From: Flavobacteriales bacterium
GTDB taxonomy: Bacteria > Bacteroidota > Bacteroidia > Flavobacteriales_F > PHOS-HE28
Direction: 5' to 3'
Assembly: GCA_016713875.1 (NCBI GenBank)
Contig: JADJOI010000003.1
Coordinates: forward strand, 3,596,001-3,660,000
Length of the DNA stretch: 64,000 nucleotides
The notes beneath the pieces are model-generated. The model saw only the letters and a program-made list of their open reading frames with translations. It searched no databases and had not been told where the DNA came from. Shown one piece after another: positions 18,301 to 25,202 of this stretch (positions are counted from its first letter, which is position 1; every line of letters starts with the position of its first letter). A program made the translations under genes and the position numbers.

Positions 18301-18928
18301 GCTCGTACACGAACTCCACGCGACTGAAGCCGGTCTCGTCCAACCACTCTTGCAGCGTGTCGATCGGCAGCTCCTCGTGACGCTTCACGGTGAGCGTGTT
18401 GCTCATCATCTCCTCCTGGCCCATCACGAGCGGCACCAGTGCTTCGGGGTAGGTGACGATGATGAGCTTGTTGGTGATCGGTGAATGGGAGTTGGTGAAT
18501 GGGGAATGCGCATTCGCACCATTCGCCATTCGCCATTCGATATTCACCCTCATCAACGCTTCCAACACTTCCGTCCTTGTGACGCGTTCACCGTCGTGGT
18601 GGCCTTCCGGATCGTACGGCGATCGCGAGGGTGCGGGATAGAAGAGCATGTCTTCATCCTTCTTCGCATGACGGCCATCCTTGTCCTTGCCACGTAGCGC
18701 TTCCAGGTCGTTGATGAAGTAGGCCGCTTCTTCCTTGTCGGTGAGCACGAACACATGCACGCCGCCGCGCTGCTCGATGACCGACGCGGCGATCAGCGCT
18801 TGCGCCGAACCGATGGTGCCCGCGATCTGCACGCGCGCGGAATCTGGTTGCAGGCCTTCGGCGATGCGCGCGACGCGTGGGTCGTTGCGGTAGAGGGTGA
18901 GTAGGTCGGGGAGGGAGGTCAAAGGCAT
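15380..18928 (-). CDS. mfd: Transcription-repair coupling factor Mfd
   Basis: This is an ATP-dependent translocase that removes stalled RNA polymerase at lesions and recruits UvrA. At 1182 residues it is longer than the roughly 1110-1150 usual in Bacteroidota. Visible parts are the UvrB-like N-terminal region, the RNA polymerase-interacting region (KPGDLVVHIDHGVGVFSGLE), Walker A (GDVGFGKTEVA, about residue 640), Walker B (IDEEQKFGV) and the translocase motifs (TLTATPIPRTL, GRVGRSNKKAY). The extra length comes from in-frame inserts at about residues 127-152 and 345-378, each made of repeat-like DNA. The last 70 residues are the source-like sequence of the tail copies found downstream. Confidence 0.96.
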   Translation of the reverse strand: MPLTSLPDLLTLYRNDPRVARIAEGLQPDSARVQIAGTIGSAQALIAASVIEQRGGVHVFVLTDKEEAAYFINDLEALRGKDKDGRHAKKDEDMLFYPAPSRSPYDPEGHHDGERVTRTEVLEALMRVNIEWRMANGANAHSPFTNSHSPITNKLIIVTYPEALVPLVMGQEEMMSNTLTVKRHEELPIDTLQEWLDETGFSRVEFVYEPGQFSIRGGIVDVFSYGSDKPYRIELYGDTVESVRRFDPQDQLTVEFLAEAVIVPDLQDEDTARQQNFFAQLPEDAVIWLRDLQAIGDAATKQLKLLGEAYERLSEKEKHPTPNELLATDGELIKGTLGFRKVFWGRSIHHRDAEDTEKAVTAAAQRRDGNATQDSKAQVVVDFQQRPQPTFAKEFKVLSGDLHNKQNAGYTNLIACNSAKQSERLYTIFNDMEHEVAFTPLVLDLHEGFIDPELKLALYTDHQIFERYHRYRLKEGFRKNSQALTLKELTQLKPGDLVVHIDHGVGVFSGLETIDAGGSMQEAIRLKYRDNDILYVGIHSLHRVSKYSGEEGGNAPPVSKLGSPAWKNLKEKTKAKVKALAFDLIKLYAQRKSKPGFAFQPDNYLQHELEASFIYEDTPDQLKATQDVKRDMEKGVPMDRLVCGDVGFGKTEVAIRAAFKAVCDGKQAAVLVPTTILALQHWKSFSARMKGLPVRVDYINRFRSSAQQTQILKDLKEGKIDILIGTHRLVSKDVVYKDLGLLIIDEEQKFGVNVKDKLKTLRATVDTLTLTATPIPRTLQFSLMGARDLSIISTPPPNRYPVATMLQPYDEVTIRGAIEYELSRGGQVYFLHDKVKNIEFIADMIRKLVPGARVGVGHGQLEGHKLEEVMLDFIEGNTDVLVCTTIVENGLDIPNANTIIVNEAQNFGLSDLHQLRGRVGRSNKKAYCYLLAPSPHLLPDLSRKRLQAIEQFSDLGSGIHIAMKDLDIRGAGDLLGAEQSGFINDIGFETYHKILEEAVRELKDQHFKDLFDDAQEGSHALARGSRRDQSDDCIIETDLTMLIPNSYVSETAERLALYRRLDDIKDEAELQKFTTEVTDRFGPIPQLVNELLEGIRLRWLGQRMGLAKMVLKKGTLIGTFIADQKHPFFEGDGFNAVLRAVQAQPGKFKVYEKAGTLRVSVQDTKTLHEAKEVLGAVLVVPA
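17792..17893 (-). repeat. In-frame repeat-like insert in mfd (residues about 345-378)
   Basis: The protein here reads SIHHRDAEDTEKAVTAAAQR and then a low-complexity stretch, absent from typical Mfd proteins. The DNA (ccaccgagacgcagaggac, read on the minus strand) resembles the dispersed GACGCAGAG-type intergenic repeat and keeps the frame open. A related ctctgcgtga stretch occurs in the intergenic repeat at 58.8 kb. Confidence 0.55.
18471..18550 (-). repeat. In-frame heptamer hairpin in mfd (residues about 127-152)
   Basis: The plus strand shows heptamer-like units (gtgaatg, ggagttg, gtgaatg, gggaatg), a perfect palindrome gaatgcgcattc at 18504-18515, then inverted units (attcgcc, attcgcc, attcgat). 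The insert lies between ALMR and KLIIVTYPEAL of Mfd, adds about 25 residues and contains no stop. Confidence 0.65.
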
Positions 18929-18942
18929 CGCTGTTGAATCAC

Positions 18943-19863
18943 CTATTTCGAGTTCGATTGCGTAGTCAGATGGTCTTCTAGAATGACTCCCGGAGGAAAT
19001 GAGAAGAGTAGTTCTCGGTACTCAGAAAGAACTGCTTGCTCTCGTGACTTTTTCCAGATTTCTACAAAGCCGTTGAGCACGTCTCTGTTCCAAGCGGCCA
19101 CATAACGACTGGCCTGCTCAATGGCGAGGATATTGTAGGCTACAGCATGAGTCTTTGTACTGCCAGTCCAATCTGTGTTCTCCGGGATTGACCAGTATAG
19201 TCGTTGGCTCGAAAGAGGGAACACGAAATTCCTGAACACATCTTCATTCCTCTTGGGCGTATTACGATATATGACTGGATGATCACCAAGCACTAAGAAT
19301 GGGATGTCCATCTGGCCAACGTGCGAGTATGCTGGTTGTTCGAACGCCTTGCCGGACTCGAAGTACTTGAGAAATTGCTCTGCTGAAAGGAAGGATCTTT
19401 CGAGTTGTATTCCATCCAAAATTCCTAGAATACGTGCTGGGTCTTCACGGATGGAAGGGTCATCAGACAATGCGAACTTGAGTCTGTCAAATGCCTTAAC
19501 AGCGAAATGGCTGTCTCGTTGAGGTGACCTAACCCATTGTGTTGCGACGAAACCGAGCGCCCCCAGCATACGGTCCTGTGTGAGAAGGCCAGTTGCCGTT
19601 GGCTCAGTTGCCAAGGCATTCAAACGTGCTGCGGTAAGTGTTTCATTCTTTTGGTAGATGGTTTCGGGTAAGGAGGCTGGGATGTCCCCCATCATCACAG
19701 TGTTCCGATCCCATTCAAAGAACAGTTGCTTGGGAGAGAATGCCTTGCGTTCGACCTTTCCAGTTTTCTTGTCAAAGCGATAGAGCTTCCCATCCGGATT
19801 ACAGAAGTTGGCCTGGAAGGACTCAGGGATGTAATGATGCCTATGTGAGTCAGGGGTATTCAT
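18943..19863 (-). CDS. DUF4238 domain-containing protein
   Basis: This is a 306-residue protein of the DUF4238 family. The signature HRHHYIPESFQANFCNPDG lies at the N-terminus and is followed by a long alpha-helical body with conserved segments (GFVATQWVRSPQR, FLVLGDHPVIYRN, FPLSSQRLYWSIP). The ATG at 19863 is preferred to an upstream TTG inside the hairpin at 19874-19907. Base composition is clearly more AT-rich than mfd and fbp on either side, which suggests horizontal acquisition. The function is unknown; members of this family often sit in defence or mobile contexts, but nothing here confirms that role. Confidence 0.85.
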   Translation of the reverse strand: MNTPDSHRHHYIPESFQANFCNPDGKLYRFDKKTGKVERKAFSPKQLFFEWDRNTVMMGDIPASLPETIYQKNETLTAARLNALATEPTATGLLTQDRMLGALGFVATQWVRSPQRDSHFAVKAFDRLKFALSDDPSIREDPARILGILDGIQLERSFLSAEQFLKYFESGKAFEQPAYSHVGQMDIPFLVLGDHPVIYRNTPKRNEDVFRNFVFPLSSQRLYWSIPENTDWTGSTKTHAVAYNILAIEQASRYVAAWNRDVLNGFVEIWKKSREQAVLSEYRELLFSFPPGVILEDHLTTQSNSK

Positions 19864-19873
19864 CGACGCCAAA

Positions 19874-19907
19874 ATGCCCGAAACCCGGTGCCGGGGATTC
19901 CGGGCAT
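19874..19907 (-). terminator. Hairpin terminator between the NTF2-like lipoprotein and the DUF4238 gene
   Basis: The arms cgggcat and atgcccg enclose an inner GC-rich inverted stretch (cccggtgccggg). Read on the minus strand the hairpin is followed by TTTT. It lies 22 bases after the lipoprotein stop and just before the DUF4238 start. Confidence 0.6.
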
Positions 19908-19929
19908 CGGGTTCGGGAGCGGAACAAAG

Positions 19930-20406
19930 TTACGGAGACGGGTAGCGCGGCACCTCGTTCACTCCGCTCACGTGCGACGAGATGGCCCGCCAGTGGCCAT
20001 CGGTGCGGATGAACACGTTGCTGGACCAATAGGTGGTCTCCGAGGTATCCGTGAGCATGTGCCCAACGCCGGTGACGATGGCCGTGCCGTTCGGCCACTG
20101 CTGCAAGCGCTTGATCTCGTAGCGGAACGAGTCCACGCTCCAGGTATGGGTCCTTATCCACTCCAACTCATCCTGCTTGCGGTAGACGTGCCCTTCGGCA
20201 TCGACCATCTCGAAGTCAGGATGCAGGATCCGGTCCAGGAGCACGGTATCCTGTTCACGATACGCTTTAGGCCATTCCACTTCCTTGAGGCGGCGTAGCT
20301 CTGCGGCCGTGGCATCGGATGGTGGAATTCCGGTATCGGCCCCATCGTGTACGCGTGAACATGCCGACAGGAGGATGACCGAACAGGCGAGGGCGTAGGC
20401 GCGCAT
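19930..20406 (-). CDS. Lipoprotein with NTF2/SnoaL-like (DUF4440-type) domain
   Basis: This is a 158-residue protein. The signal sequence MRAYALACSVILLSACS ends in a lipobox (LSAC), so it would be anchored in the envelope. The remaining part has the alternating pattern of the NTF2-like fold used by SnoaL/DUF4440 proteins: EVEWPKAYREQDTVLLDRIL, HPDFEMVDAEG, TAIVTGVGHM and GHWRAISSHVS. No substrate can be inferred. The gene stands alone with a terminator downstream. Confidence 0.75.
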   Translation of the reverse strand: MRAYALACSVILLSACSRVHDGADTGIPPSDATAAELRRLKEVEWPKAYREQDTVLLDRILHPDFEMVDAEGHVYRKQDELEWIRTHTWSVDSFRYEIKRLQQWPNGTAIVTGVGHMLTDTSETTYWSSNVFIRTDGHWRAISSHVSGVNEVPRYPSP

Positions 20407-20460
20407 CCTTGTTCAATTCAGGCCGTGCATGATGAGCGGATCGTTCCGGTACCGGCCTAT

Positions 20461-20649
20461 TCAGCGTGAGCCTCCGTCGTCGGTCCACTGCGTCCAGGCG
20501 CCACGGTTCGAGCTGTTGCGCACGGGGCCCACTGCGGCCAGCGCCCTCTTGTTGTGCAGCGCCTTCCGGAAGGGGCGATCCGAGACGCTGCCGCCGTTGG
20601 GGAGCGCCACAAAGGTGGTGAACGGAAGGAAGCACAGGGATACGCGCAT
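20461..20649 (-). CDS. Possible small secreted peptide of unknown function
   Basis: This is a 62-residue open frame whose ATG lies two bases after the fbp stop, as in the other coupled genes of this window. The first 19 residues are hydrophobic (MRVSLCFLPFTTFVALPNG) and could act as a signal. The rest is basic and has no recognisable family. It may be a chance open frame or the remnant of a larger secreted protein. Confidence 0.3.
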   Translation of the reverse strand: MRVSLCFLPFTTFVALPNGGSVSDRPFRKALHNKRALAAVGPVRNSSNRGAWTQWTDDGGSR

Positions 20650-20651
20650 GG

Positions 20652-21614
20652 TCAGGCCTTCATCGCCTGCTCCACCATGTTCCGGCTGCCGATGTAGAGC
20701 GGGCAGCGCTGGTGCAGCTCGGTGGGCTTCAGGTCGAGGATGCGGGTGGTGCCATCGGTGGCCATGCCGCCGGCCTGTTCCACCAGGAAGGCGAGCGGGT
20801 TGGCCTCGTACAGCAGGCGCAGCTTGCCCTTCGGGGCCTTGGTCGTTCCGGGGTAGAGGTAGATGCCGCCCTTGAGCAGGTTGCGGTGGAAGTCGGCCAC
20901 CAGGCTGCCGATGTAGCGCGCGCTCATCCTTTTCTGCTTGCAGGCGTCGATGTAGGTGCGTACGCCATCGCTGAACTCGACCCAGTTGCCTTCATTGATC
21001 GAATAGATCTTGCCGTCGGCGGGCGTCCGCATGTCAGGGTGGCTCAGGCAGAAGGTGCCGATGCTGGGGTCGAGCGTGAAGCCGTTGACGCCGTGGCCGG
21101 TGCTGTAGACGAGCATGGTGCTGCTGCCGTACACGATGTAGCCTGCGGCCACCTGCGTCGTCCCGGGCTGCAGGAAGTCCTCCAGGGTGGCCTTGGGGCC
21201 GGTGCTGATGCGCTTGTAGATGCTGAAGATGGTGCCGATGCTCACGTTCACGTCGATGTTGCTGCTGCCATCGAGCGGGTCCATGGTCACCACGTACTTG
21301 CCACCATTGTCGAAATGCACGATGTCGTCGTTCTCCTCGCTGGCCACCGCGCACACCGCCCCCTGGGTCCTCATCATGCGGATGAAGAGGTTGTTGGCGT
21401 AGACATCGAGCTTCTGCTGGGCCTCGCCCTGCACGTTCTCGGTCCCTTCGGCGCCGAGGATGTCGGCCATCAGTCCGGCCTTGTTCACTTCGCGGTTCAC
21501 GATCTTGCCGGCGAGGCGGAAGGCGGTGAGCAGGGAGCTGAGGTCGCCCGAGGCGCCCGGGAACTCGGCCTGGCGTTCCACGATGAACTCGGAGAGGGTC
21601 TTGATCTCGGACAT
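20652..21614 (-). CDS. fbp: Fructose-1,6-bisphosphatase class I
   Basis: This enzyme hydrolyses fructose 1,6-bisphosphate to fructose 6-phosphate in gluconeogenesis. It has 320 residues starting at ATG 21614 (MSEIKTLSEFIVERQAEF). Metal- and substrate-binding motifs are visible: ASEENDDI, the DPLDGSSNIDVN signature, and the C-terminal GGIYLYPG and YEANPLAFLVEQAGG. It is divergent from the GNAT gene with 34 bases between starts. An upstream in-frame extension to 21659 has no support. Confidence 0.97.
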   Translation of the reverse strand: MSEIKTLSEFIVERQAEFPGASGDLSSLLTAFRLAGKIVNREVNKAGLMADILGAEGTENVQGEAQQKLDVYANNLFIRMMRTQGAVCAVASEENDDIVHFDNGGKYVVTMDPLDGSSNIDVNVSIGTIFSIYKRISTGPKATLEDFLQPGTTQVAAGYIVYGSSTMLVYSTGHGVNGFTLDPSIGTFCLSHPDMRTPADGKIYSINEGNWVEFSDGVRTYIDACKQKRMSARYIGSLVADFHRNLLKGGIYLYPGTTKAPKGKLRLLYEANPLAFLVEQAGGMATDGTTRILDLKPTELHQRCPLYIGSRNMVEQAMKA

Positions 21615-21648
21615 GGGGCAAAGATGCGGCACCGCTTTCTTTGCACGC

Positions 21649-22125
21649 ATGGAGGTCACGGTACGTCAGGCCGAGGAGCGCGATGTGCCGCGCATGTTCG
21701 AGCTGGTGAACGAACTCGCGGTCTTTGAACGGGCCCCGGATGAGGTCACGGTCACCTTGGAGCATATGCTCGACGCCGGGTTCGGCTCCGATCCGGTCTG
21801 GGTGGGCTGGGTGGCCGAGGTCGGCGGGGTGATCCAAGGGATGGCGGTCTGTTACGTGCGCTATTCGACCTGGAAAGGGCGACGGCTCTATCTGGAGGAC
21901 ATCGTGGTCACGGAGTCGGCGAGAGGTCGGCGTATCGGCGAGAAGCTCTTCTTGGCCTGTGCACGCTATGCCGTGGAGAAGAACCATAGCGGCATGCTCT
22001 GGCAGGTGCTCGATTGGAATGAGGATGCCCATCGGTTCTACGGCCGGTTCGGGGCCCGCTATTCGAAGGAGTGGTGGAACGGTTCGTTGGAACTGGACCA
22101 ATTGAAGAACTTGGCCGCCCGATGA
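21649..22125 (+). CDS. GNAT family N-acetyltransferase
   Basis: This is a 158-residue acetyltransferase with the GNAT fold. The acetyl-CoA loop is visible as VVTESARGRRIGEKLF. Further motifs are YLEDIVV and the C-terminal QVLDWNEDAHRFYGRFGA with the typical Asn and Tyr. It resembles the spermidine/diamine acetyltransferase branch, but the substrate cannot be read from sequence. Its stop overlaps the aspartate kinase start as ATGA, so the two are coupled. Confidence 0.92.
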   Translation: MEVTVRQAEERDVPRMFELVNELAVFERAPDEVTVTLEHMLDAGFGSDPVWVGWVAEVGGVIQGMAVCYVRYSTWKGRRLYLEDIVVTESARGRRIGEKLFLACARYAVEKNHSGMLWQVLDWNEDAHRFYGRFGARYSKEWWNGSLELDQLKNLAAR

Positions 22126-23381
22126 AGGTCTTCAAGTTCGGCGGGGCCAGCGTGAAGGACGCGGCCGGTGTGCGCAACCTGGCGGGCGTGCTGTCCCATT
22201 TCCTCCAGGATGACCTGCTCATCGTGGTGAGCGCCATGGGCAAGACCACCAACGCGCTGGAGGAGGTGGTGTGGGTGTACGGCGAGGGGCGGGACACGCG
22301 CCCGATGGTGGAGAAGCTCCGCGCCGCGCACACCGCGGTGCTGGCCGATGTGGCGCCCGGCGACGAAGCCGCGCAGGCCGCCCTGAACGGCTCGTTCCGC
22401 GAGCTGCAGCGCACCCTGGGCCAGCGCTCCAGCGGCCGGGCGGACGAGGACTACGACCAGATGGTGTCCCTCGGCGAGGTGTGGAGCACGCTGGTGGTGA
22501 GCGCTCACCTGAAGCACGCCGGCATCGCCAACACCTGGTTCGACGCGCGGACGGTAGTGCGCACCGATGGGCGATATCGAGCGGCGAAGGTGGAGTGGCA
22601 GGCCTGCGAGAACCTGGCGACGCGATACCTGAAGCCGCTGTTCGCCGGCCAGCCGGGGCGCGTCCTCACGCAGGGCTTCATCGGCCGCACGGCGGAAGGG
22701 CGCACCACCACCCTGGGCCGCGAGGGCTCCGACTTCAGCGCCGCCATCTTCGCCTACCTGCTCGATGCGGAGAGCGTCACCATCTGGAAGGACGTGCCCG
22801 GCATGTTCAACGCCGACCCGAAGCGGTTCGCGGACACGAAACTGCTGAGCCACATCAGCTACCGCGAGGCCATCGAGCTCAGCTACTTCGGCGCCAGCGT
22901 GATCCACCCGCGCACGCTGCAGCCCCTCCAGCAGAAGCACATCCCGCTCTACGTCCGTTCCTTCATCGACCTCGACGCGCCAGGCAGCACCATCGACGAC
23001 CGCAGCGAGAACGACTCGCTGATCCCCGCGTTCATCGTGAAGCCCGGGCAGCTGCTGATCAGCATCACCCCGCGGGACCTGAGCTTCATCGTGGAGGAGA
23101 ACCTCAGCGGCATCTTCTGGCTCTTCGCCCAGCGCAACGTGCGCATCGACCTGATGCAGAACAGCGCGCTGGCCTTCAGCGTGGTGGTGGACGACACGCC
23201 GCGCGCGCAGGAACTGATCGCCGAACTGCGCAAGGGCTACGAGGTGCGCTACAACTCCGGCTGCGAACTGGTGACCGTGCGCCACTACGATGAGCCGACG
23301 CTGGCCGCGCTCACCACGGGCAGGGAGGTGCTGCTGGAGCAGCGCAGCCGCACCACGGCCCGCTTCGTCCTTCGGTCCTGA
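22122..23381 (+). CDS. lysC: Aspartate kinase
   Basis: This enzyme phosphorylates aspartate, the first step towards lysine, threonine, methionine and diaminopimelate. It has 419 residues starting at ATG 22122 (MKVFKFGGASVKDAAG). The KFGGASV nucleotide motif, GREGSDFSAAIFAYLLDAE and FGASVIHPRTL are present. Two ACT-like regions follow (about residues 305-415), the likely site of feedback control. It has no fused homoserine dehydrogenase. The stop codon abuts the stop of the opposite-strand GDPD gene. The choice of lysC over other paralog names is by convention. Confidence 0.93.
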   Translation: MKVFKFGGASVKDAAGVRNLAGVLSHFLQDDLLIVVSAMGKTTNALEEVVWVYGEGRDTRPMVEKLRAAHTAVLADVAPGDEAAQAALNGSFRELQRTLGQRSSGRADEDYDQMVSLGEVWSTLVVSAHLKHAGIANTWFDARTVVRTDGRYRAAKVEWQACENLATRYLKPLFAGQPGRVLTQGFIGRTAEGRTTTLGREGSDFSAAIFAYLLDAESVTIWKDVPGMFNADPKRFADTKLLSHISYREAIELSYFGASVIHPRTLQPLQQKHIPLYVRSFIDLDAPGSTIDDRSENDSLIPAFIVKPGQLLISITPRDLSFIVEENLSGIFWLFAQRNVRIDLMQNSALAFSVVVDDTPRAQELIAELRKGYEVRYNSGCELVTVRHYDEPTLAALTTGREVLLEQRSRTTARFVLRS

Positions 23382-24278
23382 TCACTCGCCCTCCTCCAGG
23401 ATCCGCAGCACGCGGTCGGGGAAGTCGCTGATGATGCCGTCCACCCCGAGGGCGGTCATCCTGCGGAGGTCGGCCTCCTCGTTCACGGTCCACACCACCA
23501 CCTCGATGTTGCGTTCCTGCAGCGACCGCACGGCAGCGGCGTCCACCAGCCCGAACTGGGGGCTGTACACCTCCGGGACATAGCTCAGCCGCGCAAGCTC
23601 CGTGTCGGGGTCGGTGCCGGACTCCACCAGCAAGGCGGTGCGCAGGCCCGGGTCCTGGGCGTGCACGGCCTCCAGCACGGCGGGGTCGAAGCTCTGCACC
23701 AGGCAGTTGGCGCCGAGCTGCAGGTCGGTGAGGGTGCGCAGCACGGCGGCGGCCAGGGTGTCCGGTGCGGGTTGGTAGGTGCCGTACCAGGCCGGGTCGC
23801 TCTTGATCTCGATGTTGTAGGAGACGGGCCCCACGCCTTCGGTGAGCGTGAGCTCCTCGATGGCGGCCACCACCTCGGCCAGCGTCGGCTTGATGGCGCG
23901 GCGGTTGTCCTGGTCGGGGAAGTCCGGATGCGTGAGCGAACCGCAGTCGCAGCGCTGGGCTTCCGCAAGGGTCATGCGATGGATGTTGAGGGCCAGTCCC
24001 TGATCCTCGGTGAGCGGAGCGCCGTCGGGACCGGTGCAGATGCGGTGGTCCATCCAGGGCTCGTGGCTCACGAGCACGTGCCCGTCGGCCGTGAGCACCA
24101 CGTCCAGCTCGAGCCAGGTGCAGCCCAGGCGGGCGGCGCGTTGGAAGGCGGCGATGGTGTTCTCGGGCTCCAGGCCCCGGCAGCCGCGGTGGCCGTGCAC
24201 TTCGGGTGGTTCTGGAGCGGAGGTCATGCAGGCGGACAGCAGGAGGGTGAGCGCGGGCAGGGCCCTAGGGTTGGGCAT
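23382..24278 (-). CDS. Glycerophosphodiester phosphodiesterase, lipoprotein
   Basis: This enzyme would hydrolyse glycerophosphodiesters in the periplasm. It has 298 residues. The signal MPNPRALPALTLLLSAC ends in a lipobox. The GDPD signature VHGHRGCRGLEPENTIAAF, the metal ligands in LELDVVLTADGHVLVSHEP and the C-terminal VVVWTVNEEADLRRM and GVDGIISDFPD are present. Its start overlaps the stop of the upstream dehydrogenase by 14 bases. Confidence 0.95.
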   Translation of the reverse strand: MPNPRALPALTLLLSACMTSAPEPPEVHGHRGCRGLEPENTIAAFQRAARLGCTWLELDVVLTADGHVLVSHEPWMDHRICTGPDGAPLTEDQGLALNIHRMTLAEAQRCDCGSLTHPDFPDQDNRRAIKPTLAEVVAAIEELTLTEGVGPVSYNIEIKSDPAWYGTYQPAPDTLAAAVLRTLTDLQLGANCLVQSFDPAVLEAVHAQDPGLRTALLVESGTDPDTELARLSYVPEVYSPQFGLVDAAAVRSLQERNIEVVVWTVNEEADLRRMTALGVDGIISDFPDRVLRILEEGE

Positions 24279-25200
24279 GGGGGAAGCGGGTGAGGATCTT
24301 GTCGGCGAGCACGGCGGCCATCTTGAAGCGGCCTTCGTGGGTGACCCCGGCGATGTGAGGGGTGAGGATCACGCGGTCGTGGCGCAGCAGGTGCTCGAGC
24401 ACCGACGCCTCGGGGCCGGGGTCGAGGCCGGAGAGGTCGGCGCGCTCGAACTCGAGCACGTCGAGGCCGGCGGCGAGGACCCGGCCGCTGTCCAGCGCAT
24501 CCAGGAGAGCGGCGGTGTGCAGCACGGGCCCTCGGCTGGTGTTCACCAGGCGGATGGGGCGCGCGAAACCCGCGAGGAACGAGGCGTTCGCGTAGTGGTG
24601 CGTTTCCGCGGTCAGCGGAAGGTGCAGGCTCACGATGTCGCTCTCGCGATGCAGGGTGGCCAGGTCGCACTCCTCGACATGCGGAGGGGTGTGGCCATCG
24701 CGGTACTTGTCGTGGCCCAGCACGCGCACCCCGAAGCCCTGCAGGCGATCGGCGAAGGCGAGGCCCATGTGGCCCAGGCCGATGATGCCCACCGTGAGGC
24801 CGTGGAGGTCGGTGCCGCGGTTCTCCTCGCGGCGCCACTGGCCGGTGTGCACCTGGCGGTCCGCACGGGGCAGATGCTTCAGCAGCGCCAGCACCAGCAG
24901 CAGGGTGTGCTCGGCGACGCCATCGCGATTGCCTTCGGGCGAGTTGATCACCTCCACGCCGCGTGCGGCGCAGACGGCCGTGTCGATGTTCTCCAGGCCG
25001 GAGCCCACACGGGCCACGAAACGCAGGGCGGGGACGCGGTCCAGCACGTCCCGGCCCACGCTCTTGCTGCGCACCACCAGGCCGGCGCACCGCTCCAGGT
25101 CCGCGGCCTCGGGATGGTCGTGCGCGATGCAGGTGTGGCCGGCGGCGGTGAGCCGCTCGGCGAGCACGGGATGGACCTCGTCCAGGAAGTGGACCCGCAT
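24265..25200 (-). CDS. D-2-hydroxyacid dehydrogenase (NAD-binding, SerA/PdxB-like)
   Basis: This is a 311-residue oxidoreductase of the D-isomer 2-hydroxyacid dehydrogenase family. The NAD-binding motif GIIGLGHMGLAFADRL is followed by LVNTSRGPVLHT and the catalytic histidine region LTPHIAGVTHEGR. The substrate-binding half begins MRVHFLDEVHPVLAERL, and the conserved arginine lies in VARVGSGLENID. A phosphoglycerate-like or other 2-hydroxyacid substrate is possible. It has no ACT domain, which argues against classical SerA. Start ATG 25200 lies two bases after the mgtE stop. Confidence 0.9.
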   Translation of the reverse strand: MRVHFLDEVHPVLAERLTAAGHTCIAHDHPEAADLERCAGLVVRSKSVGRDVLDRVPALRFVARVGSGLENIDTAVCAARGVEVINSPEGNRDGVAEHTLLLVLALLKHLPRADRQVHTGQWRREENRGTDLHGLTVGIIGLGHMGLAFADRLQGFGVRVLGHDKYRDGHTPPHVEECDLATLHRESDIVSLHLPLTAETHHYANASFLAGFARPIRLVNTSRGPVLHTAALLDALDSGRVLAAGLDVLEFERADLSGLDPGPEASVLEHLLRHDRVILTPHIAGVTHEGRFKMAAVLADKILTRFPHAQP

Positions 25201-25202
25201 GG

